A stretch of DNA of 64,000 bases. Origin: Ciona intestinalis (lineage: Eukaryota > Chordata > Ascidiacea > Phlebobranchia > Cionidae). The position numbers and the translations under genes are program-made. Positions 1-47,699 of the stretch are shown here, one piece after another; the stretch's first letter is position 1, and the number at the start of each line of letters is the position of its first letter. Below the pieces are notes generated by a model that was not told the origin of the DNA, did no database searches, and saw only the letters and a program-made list of their open reading frames with translations. The stretch lies in the NCBI RefSeq assembly GCF_000224145.3, contig NC_020167.2, positions 3,897,027-3,961,026 of the forward strand, given 5' to 3'.

Positions 1-182
1 CGTAGGAGACTCGCCACCTCACGCCGCCTCTGCCGAACCGGGGAGCGTTCAAGCGGGGTAGGGTGAAGATTCTTCGGATTCGGTTTGGTCAGTGGAAGAT
101 GATTGTCGTCTTCTATGTTTGATCGGGGCCGCTCCACCGGTTGCGAAGTTGGCCATTTTGGCTTCGGAGAATCGGAGGTCAT
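1..182 (-). CDS. First coding exon of an unidentified protein (partial)
   Basis: On the minus strand an ATG at 182 opens a frame of 60 codons with no stop to the window edge. The peptide starts MTSDSPKPKWPTSQPVERPR and is rich in proline, serine and charged residues, so it looks like a disordered N-terminus. A candidate acceptor (TTAATACGCAG) lies about 13 bases upstream of the ATG, so the 5' UTR may be spliced or trans-spliced. The same CAG is followed by GTAAGC, so it could instead be a splice donor, which would put this stretch in an intron. I recognise no family. The protein must continue to the left of the window. Confidence 0.45.
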   Translation of the reverse strand, partial: MTSDSPKPKWPTSQPVERPRSNIEDDNHLPLTKPNPKNLHPTPLERSPVRQRRREVASLL

Positions 183-1649
183 TATGGAGCTTACCTGCGT
201 ATTAACATTTATGTTATGACTTTATACGATTAAAAATAAGTAGATATGTATAGTATCTATCCAGTCGAGTACCCGGTCTCGGATCAGCGGTTCGGTAGAC
301 TGCGATGAATGAAACCTCTGCAGTCGCCCGTCTTTGCCGAAGTAAGTAACGCAATGCACAGGCCGTGAACGTTTTAACTGCTGGTGGCCGCTGCTATTGG
401 GACTTGCCCACGACTCTATTACTTGATCACAATACATTTCTCAATAACTCTTCTCCCCCTAAACTATACGGACGTGAGGTGAATCTGTTAAAGCAAAATT
501 TTCAATGAATATTAAGATGGCTCTGATAAAAATTCTGCTGTGCCCTACAGCATATAAGGCTGCCTGACACGTTCCTTTTCGCCACAGACTCCTCCAACCT
601 AATCGGCATGATGCGTCGCTCGTGAAACAACAGGCAAGTTTGGGGTCTCGATATGCTGCGAATGTACGGATATCCGATTCCCAGATGGATCAGTTATTCT
701 GCATTATTCATCATTTCAAACTTGAAGGCTTGCTCACAACGATTGGCGCCGGTGGTGGGACCGTCCAAGGGCCAACGTGCGATTAAGAGTGAAAATGTCG
801 ATTTTGCCCCGTCAGCCTGGTGTATCTGTTCCGGCAGCAGGATAAGGCGCCCTCGCATAGTTTATAAGACAGGGACGTCGAAATATTGACTTTAAAATGC
901 GGCCAGTAATCCAGTAATGTCACCGAAGATCAAAATTTGCAGCCGGAGAGTCGTGTTGATACCAGAGTGTTCCAACGTCGTTGCTAAGCGGATTTTGGAT
1001 GCGCGTTTTAGGGGAAAGTCCATTAGAAAAAATCGAACCTCGCTGGATGAGCGAATGTTATCGAGAATTCGTGCGACTGCTTCACAAGAGTTTTCCAATA
1101 AGAATATACTGTTGCATCAAGTCGTGTGCTTTGGGTTCTGACTGCACTTGCTGCATATGTTGGTATAAAGGTTTACCAGCGTTAGAGTGTTGTATCTATG
1201 TTGCGAAACGAGATAAAATCTAAAAGTGACTGCCAGCATAAATAATCTCCGAAACATCCATTTTTAATGTTATTTAAAGTAGAGACACAAGATACGACTG
1301 CACGTATTTTTGGCCCCGTCTTATCAGAATACACGAGAAAATATCCCTAAAAACAACCGTACCGACTAGATCTAACACAGCTTGTTCTGAAATTGGACTA
1401 TACAACATATCTGAGTGAGTTACTGTCACATGCCTGACCACGTATAACTTGACTTTGGTAGATCATTGTATAAGGGTCAGTTATTGATGTTCAAACTGAT
1501 TGGCATACTCCGCCCCAGGGAGTCTCGTGTTATATTGCTTATTTCCAAATGAACAAGCAATTAGGTTTTACCAAAGGGTCTATAATGAGTTTGAAGCAAA
1601 GGTTTTGGGTTCTATATATGGTATACTGCCGTTTTTATACGCTTTTACC

Positions 1650-1667
1650 CCCCCCCCCCCCCCCCCA
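1650..1667 (+). repeat. Homopolymer C tract
   Basis: An uninterrupted run of C of about 18 bases sits in otherwise AT-rich intergenic DNA. Its true length is likely polymorphic or affected by sequencing error. Confidence 0.85.
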
Positions 1668-3631
1668 ATAAACATTGACAAAAAATATTTTCAAAAAGAC
1701 TATTTCTGATGCAATGTGTGAATTTAATGTATTTAACACTGAGTTTTATATCTCCCTTGGGTTATACGCACCCACAGAGCAATATATTTGAGATTGTCCC
1801 TATACTAATGAGAAGAGCCGGGGAAAACCGTTCGATAAATAAGCTGTAATTCGGCTGTAATATAAACCGACAGCCAATGCTATATTAAACTTAACGAAGC
1901 GGCAGACGGTTAAACTAAGCCGTAATAAAATATTAATATTTGAAAAAAATGTTGTTGTTTTTTTGTCCAGATGGTTAGTGCGAACGACGCTAATGGCCAC
2001 CCAAGAGAAAAAAAAGCGGGGGAAGAATTACATGGAGAAATATGCGGAAATCGGGGTGAAGGTGAACGCGTTACTCTGCAAACACACAGAACCCGGTTAA
2101 CCGCAGTCACAACGCTTTAAGGGGGTAATACATAGGCTCGATTGCGTGACAAAGTATTGAAAATCCGAGTCATTTCTGCGCTTTTGAATCGGAACAAACA
2201 GACTTAAACGTGGAATTTGGTGAGAGCCGACCCTCCCAGAATGGCAAAGTGAAGATTCTTTTCGCTAAGATATGCTGAGAGCCACAGTTGGTTCTCGTGT
2301 GAAAATTAAGCTTATTTTATTTCCCCGCGGGGGTTAGCCATAGTAGCAAAAATAGGCAACCATTCGATCGGCGCGCATGGAAGTGTCCTTTTTGATACCG
2401 CGAGACGTTTATACAAACACAACCTATAAAAAAAGTGTTGTATTGAACAAAGTTATTTTTGCACGTGTTTGTGGTTAATTTAAACAATGGGCACAGGAAG
2501 ATTCCAGTGATTAAGTTGTTCATATATGCTATAACGATCGACGTACTGCGCCAAGACAATCAATTAGTGAACATCGGTAAACAAAACATCGTCTCCAATC
2601 ACTGAAGGACCATTAGCAAATTAACCCTTGTGAATTATCGTTTGCATAAAGGAGGTATAATGGCTGAATCAACACAAAGTAGTTGCCATTACACGCTCCA
2701 GCGGAGGGTATAAGTTGCGTGAAGGCGAGGGCGCGAAGTGCCGGCTTTGCGACATAGGCGAACGAGGGTGTGTGTGGGTTAGCTATCTCAAGTACTTTGC
2801 ATCACCATAGAACGGAAGTCGCAGGCTCAAGTGTGTATTTGTTATATCGCGGCGTTTGCGGACTCTGCCTAACAGTGCCAGTGGCTTTTGAAAATCGACC
2901 TGTTGTGGCTGTTCAGACGGATCACGGCGTTCCGTTATTATGAGTGGATCTAAACCCGAACTGTGGTGTAAAAACACACACCGACACGCAAACCTTTGCG
3001 GGCTGCATTAAATTCGCATTAAGCTTCCGTTAGCTTCCACAGCACCACAACGCATGGTGTCTGCATTTCGAAGGTCACATAAGGTTTCGCAAACTTAGGG
3101 AGGTCTGCGCATTTGCACGGAGAGGCCAAAATTCGATTTCGCCTTTCGACTAATGGGTTTAATGGAAGGGAATTACATTCGTTTGTCGCAGTTGAGAATT
3201 CGTTCAATTGCGGTAAACTCGGAAAAGGAAAACTCGCAGTGGTTTCTTGCAACCATGGCAACTAAATCAATGTTGCAGCATAGAGCATATGGTTCATTCT
3301 TGACAGCAACGTAAAATTAAAATTTATCAAAGTTGCGAATCAAACTATTTTATCATTAAACTGTTAAAATAAAATTATTTCTCACCATCATGTTCACGGA
3401 ACCGGTACATATAAAGTTCAAGAAACTCCTTAGGTTTCCTTTTTGGATTGATGCAAATACCTTGTAACTAACTAGCCCTGGCACACCACCCCGACAGAAT
3501 AAGGGTTCGTCAATAGAAAATACAAAGAAACTGACCGAAATGGAAAACAGAAGGCGATCGGTCATTAACACGCAAGGACAGGAGCAAATATTGACCTATC
3601 GCTCCGAAAATTGGCTCGGAGAATGAGGTTT

Positions 3632-3684
3632 GGGGTAAGGGGGTTGGGTTGAAGGGGGTAAGGGGTACGGCGGGTAGTCAGGGG
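3632..3684 (+). other. G-quadruplex-capable G-rich run
   Basis: Runs of three to five G separated by loops of two to six bases appear in order (GGGG, GGGGG, GGG, GGGGG, GGGG, GGG), with a further GGGG a little beyond. This fits the usual pattern of four or more G3+ runs with short loops. It lies just past the last stop codon of the minus-strand glutamate receptor, so the receptor transcript would carry the C-rich complement. A role is not shown. Confidence 0.55.
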
Positions 3685-3890
3685 TGACTAGATAAACAAA
3701 AATCTCAGCCCCTTCGTGATTCTGTCGTCAATGCCATCCATCAAACTAAGGAAGGGGATCGACTGCTTGGAACAGACCGCTGGTCCAGAAAATGCAGTCT
3801 TACCAATGCGACAATGAAGCCGGTAAAACTTAATTAACAAAGGCTGACTTTTACACTCCCAGTGTTATAGCATCTAACCCACGTATGTGA

Positions 3891-30858
<26,968 letters not shown>

Positions 30859-33469
30859 TTTAACTGGTTTGTTTTGGCTATACTCGCTCGAAAATCATCT
30901 GAAAATCAATCTGATTAAAGGTGCAGTATATATAAAAAACATCGGGAAATTTCGCCAATAGACTCTATAATACAAGTCTGGTACTGTGGGTATATAGCTG
31001 TACTTTCTTCCAGTGTAAAAAAATGATCTTGGCTAACTTCTGGACATGACTGGAGAAATACTAGAAAGGCTAAGTGAAAATTAAATTGAAGATTTGCCAG
31101 CGCGAGTGACTGCGTATATGTCAGACGTTCTTACGTAAATGCGTTTAGCCCGACCGCGCGTTTAGAGAGGAGGCATCAGTTCTCGATTAGAAAATGAAAA
31201 AAGAAAAAAAGTTCGCAGTGCTTCTGTAGTATCGATTTGACTTGAAGACTTGGACAATTTCTTCTGCATCGTCACTACTTGAGTGGATGCGAACACCGTA
31301 GGATTAACATGTTCGGTGAACAACTTACAGACGTTTGCCTGCAGAGACGGCATATACGAATAACGTGGGAGAAAAATCAATGAACTTGCACAAGCGGTGG
31401 CGTGTCAGGGCCGCCTGCAGCCATGTTAACCGACAACTCCTTGCCTCGGATTCGAATCCTCTTTGCCACGACTTAAGCTGTACTACCATGTTTTAATCCA
31501 ATGAACATCTGTACCGTGGACACTTATTGCTGGATCGACTGGCTTAGCAAATGGCTTATCTTCAATGTACTTGTAAAATCGGCCGTGCTGATAACGTTGT
31601 TTGGGAACTTAATTAATTTACGATTAAAACTTTTAATATGCTATAAAGAACTACCATATTTAACTGAACGTTTTGGCCAATAATAAAAACAACGCATTTT
31701 GAATGAAATTAATATGTGGGGTACATGATACACCAGGCAGCAATTGCTAGAGTTAAAGTTGGCTAGAATACGATATGAAAACCCTGGTTTATTTATTGAC
31801 TTATAATTACAACACTTTATATTGGGACATATCTGTTTTGTTTGAATCCAAAGCATTCTAAATTTTTAAGTTTCGAAGCAATAAAGCTTATACACTAACG
31901 AGTTTTTTTTTCGAGATAAGCTTGCGTGCGCCGCGTGGCGGATTTTATATGTCGAGATAAAACAAAGTAATTTTGAAAAGCAATATAAAATGTCTTATCA
32001 ATGGTGCACAAGCGCGCTGTGGAATGTTTAAAAATCCAAGAATCTTTTGTTCCCAATGCTGGTTTGTTTATTTGTGGCTAAAGGGTTATTAGAATTAAAT
32101 ATTTAAAGGTTGCAGCAGAAGTGGTGGTTCGGTTGCCTTTCTTCACAGACTGGAATCTCAATAAACCAAACGCCAATCTGTGGTTCTTAATGTTTACAAG
32201 ATAAAATAGCGAGGCAGCTTAGCGGTTGAGACGTTTTACTCGACAAATGCTAGGGACGAGGTGCACGTTACATACAAATAAGTTTAAATCCAAGGCCCCC
32301 AATTCGTAGATAACCGGGTAGTATCGCTGTGGTCAGGATATTGAGCGTTCACGACGAGAGAAGACGCTAATGAGGGGACCTGGGATCAATTTGCAAAGGA
32401 TATATAGGTCTGGGGACGATACCGTATCTGGTCTCAGTCGCCCTTCCATCGATTCTTTAACAAATCGTCAGTAGAGTGAAGTTGATGAGGTTTTAAAGCC
32501 AATTAAAGTTAAGGGGATGTACGACGCGTATATAATTCGACTCATTACCTCTTACAAGATAGGGTTGGCACGTTCGTGGTCGTGTAGAGGAGCCAGGGTT
32601 TACGTCTAAAAGTCATATAGCGATAAAAAAATTGTTGTTTAGACTATATGATAGAGCCACTGAGGAGAAGTGCTTTTTAGAGTTAAGTTGCTTTTTGTTA
32701 CCGAGTTGGACTTCACGAGTTCCGATTAGCGGGGAATATTAAAAAGCGTCTAGTATGTGATTAGACTGTCATCAGCTAAACTATAATGTAACTAACGAAG
32801 CTGTACGACGTGTTTGAATACCGTAAGCCTAAATTATTTATCGCGTTGTAATAGACAGCCGAGTGGAAGTTTTAAAAGAATGCCATTTGTATACCACTTA
32901 AAATGTAAGAATGAATGGACTGCTGCAAAAAAATATGTTATAGCATAACTTGAACGTCGTCTAGTTTTGTTTCCTATAGTTATAGGCTTTGCACCTGATG
33001 GCAGATCGATGTGTAATAGACTTAGCTTTCAAGTGATGGAAGATGTCGCTCTATATAAGCAACTTGACATCGCATAATCAAATTGTAGCTGCTAATTTAC
33101 GAGGAAATTTTAAGTCGCCAGTCTTTTACGTGTATAAGTCTGATGCGATGGTGTTGCGTTTGTCTGGTAAATATACATAGTCGAGACTTGCTTCGGTATT
33201 TTACCAGTACAACTAGACGCTATAGGTAAGGTTAACCGAAACAACCGGTATAGCTCGAACTGAATACGGTACATCTTTTGATAATAAGCGGTTTACTAAG
33301 AAAGTTTAAACAATAGTGATAGGAAATGCTAGACGTGGAGAGAATGATTGATTGATTTGTCGTGTCCTGTGGCGTTCTGAGGTAACTCTTGCGCGCATGA
33401 AACTAAACTGAAGACAAGGTTGGCAACTGGTGCTACCGAAACTAAAGACTGTTTTAAACTAACAGCAAG
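30859..33469. promoter_or_regulatory. Divergent spacer between receptor and BK beta genes
   Basis: The first coding exons of the minus-strand glutamate receptor and the plus-strand BK beta subunit face away from each other across about 2.6 kb. Promoters and 5' UTRs of both should lie here. I cannot point to a TATA box or factor sites with confidence. Two short tRNA-like relics (near 31381-31472 and 32207-32292) are weak. Confidence 0.45.
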
Positions 33470-41730
<8,261 letters not shown>

Positions 41731-43092
41731 TACAATTATGCGACTGCCGTCGTTAATGCACGTTGAATGCGACTTGCGATGAAAGGTGAATCTATAAAGG
41801 ATGATTGGTCGCCTAAAATTTGCGCAAGGTTATTCAAGGTTTTGCGCAAACCATTTAAGCTTAGCTAGCTTAATTGTTTTCAATCAACTATGCAATATGT
41901 GTCATACAAATTGTATGATTAGTCGAACTATATAGAATTTTTCGATACAATCATTTTGCCAACGTTTTGTATAAACCGTACCTTCATACCGGAAAAAGGA
42001 CCTCGGACTGGAAAGATGTCCTAGAACGATAAGAGCTTAATCATTATTCTTTCCGGTTGCCACACTTGTTTCCTTATCTGCATTATCTATATTAAAGCAC
42101 TTTGTCTAAATTAGATGCTAAATTTAGGCTGGAATTCAAAAATTGTTTTGTTCGCAAAACAAAGCCTTTGTCCCAACAGCGTCATTGTATTAACCTACAT
42201 GGAAGAAGTGAGAACGTATCGATTATCGAATTAAATTTGGCGCGCAGTTTCTATGTTGCAGAATAAAAAATAAAGCGGTTTAAACAGACTGAAACAATGA
42301 GCCAGGCTATACACTTTATGCAGTGAACAGTAGAGCGTTTTAACGATGCTACGGGATACTGTATAAAAGAAGTTTTAGCTTTGCTATATACGTACAGAAG
42401 TTTAAATTGATATATATTGTGATTAGGTCTGTTTACTGTGAGGTTAGATTACTATATGCTAAACCTATGTATGTTTATGCAACAGAACAGATTAACCACA
42501 GCTGTCCGCATATTTTAGAAAGATAGTGTTAACGGTGTGTATAAATATTGCAGTATTTGGCGCGCGGAAAAGTGTATAAACGAACTTTAAAGGTTTACGT
42601 AGCAGAGATGGGTGACACTATAATGAGTATTAACCGGAGGGCAAATCTTAGTGTTTGACTTGCAGAAATGAACTGAAATCGATAGCAGTGATTGAGAATT
42701 AATGGCCGTTTTTCTTTTGGACAGCGAAGTTTTATATACTGTTAAACGCTATAGATAAACTATGTTATACTGCACAGAGAACTGTTGTATATAGGTCTAT
42801 AATAACGATTAGAAATGGCTGTAAATTCATGTTAAAACAAGTCGACGAACAGAAATGCTAAGCGGATAATAGTTATCTGCGGGATATCAGGGAAGTATAT
42901 AGTTCAATGATGGATCGTTAATTTACACATTGTTCGTATGTGGTTTTCGATGCTACTTATAACAGAGTACTCGCCAAATAACTGAAACGTTTTGTACTTG
43001 TCAGAACATCGTCATCACTATTTAATGTAAACTTCATATGTTGATCTGTTTTTAGTTTACATCAAGGTTGTAGGTTTGTCTAGACAAGGTTA
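41731..43092. other. Spacer between BK beta and MGAT4-like genes
   Basis: Both flanking genes are on the plus strand. Overlapping AATAAA signals at 42262-42274 are the likely cleavage signals of the BK beta transcript. No other gene is seen. Confidence 0.6.
42262..42274 (+). terminator. Candidate polyadenylation signals of BK beta
   Basis: Two overlapping AATAAA hexamers lie about 530 bases after the stop codon. Confidence 0.4.
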
Positions 43093-44843
43093 ATGAGAAA
43101 ATTTAGACAGATATGCTACGCCGCTGCTTTGTTTGTTGTTTGCTTCGTACTAGCTACCTTCACATTTGTCATACGTGACAACCAAAGAAATACTGCGAAA
43201 GAATATGAAATAGACAAGTTCGTAAATAGAAACAAAGAAAATAAAAACGTGATACGCAAAATCGAAAAAGTAAACAAACTTATAGACCCAACAACCGCAG
43301 CCTCGAAACACATCACAACAAGCAAGTTTTCGAAGTTTTTAGAAATTGGTTCGACAGTAAATTCTTTGAACAATACAAATTTTAATGTTAAGCCGCGTCT
43401 GAGGCTAGGGAAGCTGCGAAAGCGTCCTCTTGTTACAATTGGCGTCCCGAGTGTGCTTCGAAGACGTCATGATTATCTACAAGACACGTTACGATCATTG
43501 CTTAAAGGGTTATCCGACAATCTCCGGAAAGATGTCAACATACTAGTATATGTAGCAGAAGTGAACTCGACTTTTGTTGAAGAGCAAATGGCTGCATTGC
43601 TTGGCAATTATTTTTCGGAAATACAAGAAGGCATTGTACAGGTAAACTGTTGGCCTATGCCTGGTTAGGGACATATCATCTAATGCCCCGGTCAAGACCC
43701 GTCTCTTTTCTAGGTGATAGGCCCCCCCTTCAAACAACCTGAAGACTGGGAATCCAAGTTATTCCTAAACTTTGGTGATTCTCTTTCTCGTGTACGTTGG
43801 CGTTCCAGGCAAAATCTTGATATGTTTAATTTACTCTCGTACGCCATTGCAACCGATGACCCACAGTATTTTCTAATGATGGAAGATGACGTTTTAGCCA
43901 ATGAGGGGTATATGCAAGATATTTTATCGGTAAGCTGAGAATGTTATCATAAGTAATATATCATGATAACATTATATTACTGACGGCAAGTGATGAGTTA
44001 TAATGCAAATTACCGGCTATAGTTTAGTTCAGTTAATATATAGTAGTGCGTGGTAATATGGAATACTTTGACACATAATATTTTCTAATCGTCGTTAGAC
44101 CACAGGTATATATTTTTAAATGTTTTTTAAAAGAATGCAGAAAAGTTACCGAAATGTCCCATCTTACCCAACCTACTCCAATATTCGAATACACTGGCTA
44201 ACATTACTTTCTACACATATAGTACGTAGAAAGCAAACCCACCAAAAGTTGGGACTACTGTTCATTCTCGTCGGTCGGAGGGGCTGGTAAGATCTTTCAT
44301 CGCGAATCTGCTAGAGAGTTTTTGGCTATGCTAAAGCTCTTTTGGTACGCTAAGCCATTAGACTGGCTGTTATGGGACTTTGTTCGAGTAAAAGTGTGTG
44401 GCTACTCAGATACATCGGACATCTGTGACGAAAAGATTGAGAAAAGAGCTCGAAAATATTTTGCTCCACTTTTCAAGCATACTGGAGTGTAAGTTAAATA
44501 AGGCCTTATAGATAGTGTAGAGTAGGGTAAATGAGACCCATTTTGACTCTGTTTTCTCTACTCATATGTAGTTATAACAAAGAACATTCAAAGATAAAAA
44601 GAGGTATTCTCACAACTCCTATAGGCCGTTGTTAATTATTTAAAACACGATCTTGATTTTTGGATATTATGTGCTGAAGTGTTCCGTCTTCCGCCACCCT
44701 CCTCTGTATAAACTATTTCTGCCAGGCAAAATAGAAGTTTTACATTACATATATAGTAGGGTGGGGGAAGATGGGACACCTTTTCATTCTACATATTTTT
44801 TAGAGTGTCGTCGAGAACAAACCCGATGTTTGACAACAGATGA
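43093..44843 (+). CDS. MGAT4: MGAT4-family N-acetylglucosaminyltransferase
   Basis: Exons are 43093-43641, 43714-43929, 44223-44488 and 44804-44843, in frame, giving 356 residues. The family adds beta-1,4-GlcNAc to the alpha-1,3-mannose arm of N-glycans in the Golgi lumen. The product looks like a type II membrane protein: short cytoplasmic end, anchor at about 8-27 (CYAAALFVVCFVLATFTFVI), a stem, then the catalytic region. Family signatures are LVTIGVPSVLRRR, NFGDSLSRVRWRSRQNLD, an acidic MMEDDV motif at 238-243, GKIFHRESAREF, KPLDWLLWDFVRVKVC and LFKHTGVVSS. The C-terminal domain of vertebrate MGAT4A/B is absent, so it resembles the short members. The last exon is only 40 bases and its acceptor touches a truncated repeat. 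Introns hold two repeats. The exact paralogue (A-D) is not assignable. Confidence 0.88.
44036..44180 (-). mobile_element. Diverged MITE-like element, copy 10
   Basis: Degenerate left end (TATAGTAGTGCGTGGTAATA) and a recognisable right end (ATGTCCCATCTTACCCAACC) in the second MGAT4 intron. It ends about 42 bases before the exon 3 acceptor. Confidence 0.6.
44515..44710 (-). mobile_element. Inverted-repeat (MITE-like) element, copy 11
   Basis: Full-length copy in the third MGAT4 intron. It carries AGTAGGGTAAATGAGACCCA at the left, GTTAATTATTTAAAACACGA in the core and TCCGTCTTCCGCCACCCTCC at the right. Confidence 0.75.
44749..44800 (+). mobile_element. Truncated MITE-like element, copy 12
   Basis: Only the left end remains (ATATAGTAGGGTGGGGGAAG through CACCTTTTCATTCTA). 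It breaks off at ACATATTTTTTAG, the acceptor of the last MGAT4 exon. Confidence 0.75.
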
Positions 44844-45037
44844 TTTATAGTATCTCACATATTATGTGACGTTCCAATCATTCTTTCAAACAATTTAAAG
44901 AGTGAAAATGAAATGAAACCAGAGTATACTATGATGAAACAAGGCTGTTATAATCAGGCCACAAACCTGGTGTTTGTGAATGTATTAACCAGAGTGTCCA
45001 AGTGCCACTAAACGGTTGAACTATTGGTGTTTATACA

Positions 45038-45060
45038 AATAAAATTCGTTGTAAAATAAA
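45038..45060 (+). terminator. Candidate polyadenylation signals of MGAT4-like gene
   Basis: Two AATAAA hexamers (45038-45043 and 45055-45060) lie about 200 bases after the stop and before the start of RNF14. Confidence 0.45.
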
Positions 45061-45274
45061 CGTATTGCAGAATTCAATTAACCCATTAGAATTCAATTAA
45101 CCCACAAGAAAAACGGCAATATACAGATTAATTCAATAGATCAAAAATGGCGGCACGCATATACTGGCATACCCACTAAGGGATATTTTGAAACTTTGGG
45201 ATAAAAAGTTTCGTTTTGTTGTTTACATCTGCGGAGTTTCATTAACCACTTAAAAGGTGCTGTGTGCATTTAAA

Positions 45275-47337
45275 ATGAATAAAGAAGATAGGGAAAACGA
45301 ACTTCTAGCCTTGGAAAGCATTCTGGATCCTTGCTCGTTTGCCTTTAACGAAACAACCGGCCGAATAGATGTGTTTCCACAACTGCAAACAAACTATATA
45401 AAGTTGACTTCCGAGGTAAAATCTGAGAAATCCTGTGACGACTCCCACAATAAAGAACATTTTGTAAGTTTCCTGCCACCAATACAACTTAACTTTGCAT
45501 TATCTGATGGCTACCCTTCTGATGAACCACCACAATTCAACTTATCCTGCGTATGGCTTTCTCCATCTCAGGTAAAGTACGGTATTCCCGGTATATCTTA
45601 TTTGTGTCATGCAATTTTCTGTAATCGAAAACATTCGCTAAAGATATGCACTTGCAATATATGTGACTAGAAGTTTTTTCAGTTATACGAACTGTGTCTA
45701 AAACTTGATGAAATTTGGCAAAAGGAAGAAGGTAATGTGATTCTGTACGAGTGGTTCCAATTTCTTCAGGATGATTCCCTTTCTATTCTTGGAATAAATG
45801 ACAACTTACATATTTGTGATGAGTTTGAGTCTTCATCTCAATCTTCCACCATTGCATCTTCAAAACCAGGAATAAATAAACCTTGTAAACGGGGCTTACA
45901 AACTGCTCATAGTTATGCCGAAATATTGCCAACATTGCTCAACTATGATCAACAAAAACAGCAAGAAATTTTTTTCACATCAGTATTTTCTTGCAATATT
46001 TGTTTTGTAGACAAAAAAGGAACTGACTGCTTACAGTTTAAAGGTAAGATTTGCTTTTTATGTAAACTAAATTATGTTATTAAATGACATTGTTTTACGG
46101 TATATTTTGTATACCTAATTATCCTGATGACATATTTAGATGTAGTGGCAGGCCACAGGCATTAATCGATGTAATGCTGTTGTCCATAGAAGTAATATTT
46201 AACTGTTTGTATTTTTGCTAGATTGTGGACACGTATATTGCAAACAATGTATTACTTCTTACTTTGAAATTCATATATCTGAGGGTACAATCACTAGTTT
46301 AATTTGTCCAGAACCAGACTGTGATACAACTGCATTGCCAAATCAGGTAAAAACAGATTTAATTTGCATAGATCTATTAGATAGAATGGGTTTGGTGGGA
46401 AGAGAGAAGCAATGTTATTTTTCATAATTTAAACATTTCTGATATTATTGCTTTTCAAGGTAAAAGAAGCTGTGAATAAAGACTTGTATGAAAGGTATGA
46501 AAAGCTCCTTTTACAAACCACTCTTGACACAATGACGGATATTGTATTTTGTCCGCTCATGCATTGTCAGTCGGCAGTGATCATTGAACCTGAAGCTTCG
46601 ATTGGCCAATGTCCGTCTTGTGCATATGCATTCTGTGTTCATTGCAAACTGGCATATCATGGCGTTAGTCCATGCAAAATCGCTTCACGTATGTATCTGT
46701 TTTGTTGTAGAATACCAGAATGTTTGTCATAGTTCCGCTTTATATTCTACCATGGGAAATCTTCGTTTTTAGATGAAATTATCAAGTTATGTAAGGAGTA
46801 CGAATCTGCAAATGAAGAAAAGAAGAAACAGATGGAGAAAAAATATGGAAGGAAAGTTCTTTGTAAAGCTTTGGATGACCGAGCAACACAAGCATGGATG
46901 AATAACAACACTAAACCGTGTCCAGGGTGTAATGCTTCAATAGAGGTAACAACATCTTTCACCTTTTTATTTAATGTATAGCTCATAAGAAAACTTAACA
47001 TTCATATCCATTTTTGGGCATCATCTTGAATTCTGAGGCATCGTACATAAATGACACATTTCGAAGTTTTGGATTTTATGACTGTACCGTTTAATTTCAA
47101 ATTTAATTTAAATCATTCCACATAAAATGTATTTAACATATATATTTATTGCAGAAACTTGACGGCTGTAACAAAATGACGTGCTACAAATGTAGGGCGT
47201 ATTTTTGTTGGATCTGTATGCATGTTTTGGACTGTGCAAACCCATATCGTCACTATAACAATATTGGCAGTCCGTGTAATAATCGTTTGTTTGAGGGAAT
47301 TGATCCTGAAGACCAAGAATTTTTTATGTATTATTAA
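45275..47337 (+). CDS. RNF14: RBR E3 ubiquitin ligase RNF14
   Basis: Exons are 45275-45571, 45683-46043, 46222-46346, 46460-46688, 46773-46945 and 47155-47337, all in phase, giving 455 residues (vertebrate RNF14 is slightly longer). RBR ligases take ubiquitin from an E2 onto a cysteine before passing it on. Known vertebrate roles of RNF14 are androgen-receptor coactivation and clearance of stalled translation factors. An N-terminal RWD domain starts ENELLALESILDP. RING1 starts at C203 (CNICFVDKK, DCGHVYCKQC). The IBR includes QCPSCAYAFCVHCKLAYHG. RING2 contains KPCPGCNASIEKLDGCNKM, in which C400 of LDGC is the catalytic cysteine, then FCWICM. The end (ANPYRHYNNIGSPCNNRLF) matches RNF14 specifically. 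The start is the first ATG before RWD homology. Spacing to the upstream stop is 430 bases. Confidence 0.95.
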
Positions 47338-47693
47338 GATTCTCTATCATTAGTAAAATGCATTATATTATTTGATGAGCCAAAGTGATCGTTTATTTAC
47401 CAGTTCTTTAAAATGTTGTTTTTATTTATCCTAAGCTGTTGTCTTTGCTTACTATATTTAATGTTTCAATTGCTTAATTTTGTTTGAGTGAGTTTATCAC
47501 GGTGCACTTACTGATGAATCAGTGGCAATTACATTGACTACTAAATATTGTTGTGATATACACAAATCCACTTGCTTACTTCTTCCATTTGCGTTTTTTT
47601 CATGTGTAAAATGTAGAGTTTCTTAAAACTGATTTACGCAAGTAGTGAAAACGAAAAGTATGTACAAAAGTATCATTTTTATAATGAGAGTTA

Positions 47694-47699
47694 AATAAA
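47694..47699 (+). terminator. Candidate polyadenylation signal of RNF14
   Basis: An AATAAA lies about 360 bases after the RNF14 stop. The remaining 640 bases to CYB5R4 show no gene. Confidence 0.45.

Larger units (their letters stand above)
183..3890. other. Intergenic region, no gene seen
   Basis: This stretch lies between the start of the partial minus-strand gene and the 3' end of the glutamate receptor gene. Open frames here are short, unspliced-looking and without recognisable domains. It holds a long C run near 1650-1667 and a G-rich run near 3632-3684, listed separately. The 3' UTR of the receptor probably lies in its right-hand part, but I cannot place its end. Confidence 0.5.

Noticed and set aside
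31381..31472. Possible tRNA or SINE head (GATTCGAATCC)
   Set aside because: The T-arm stem does not pair and no A box is at the right distance.
32207..32292. Another tRNA-like stretch (CTTAGCGGTTGAGACG)
   Set aside because: A-box-like start and a weak B-box-like end, but no foldable tRNA; too degenerate to call.
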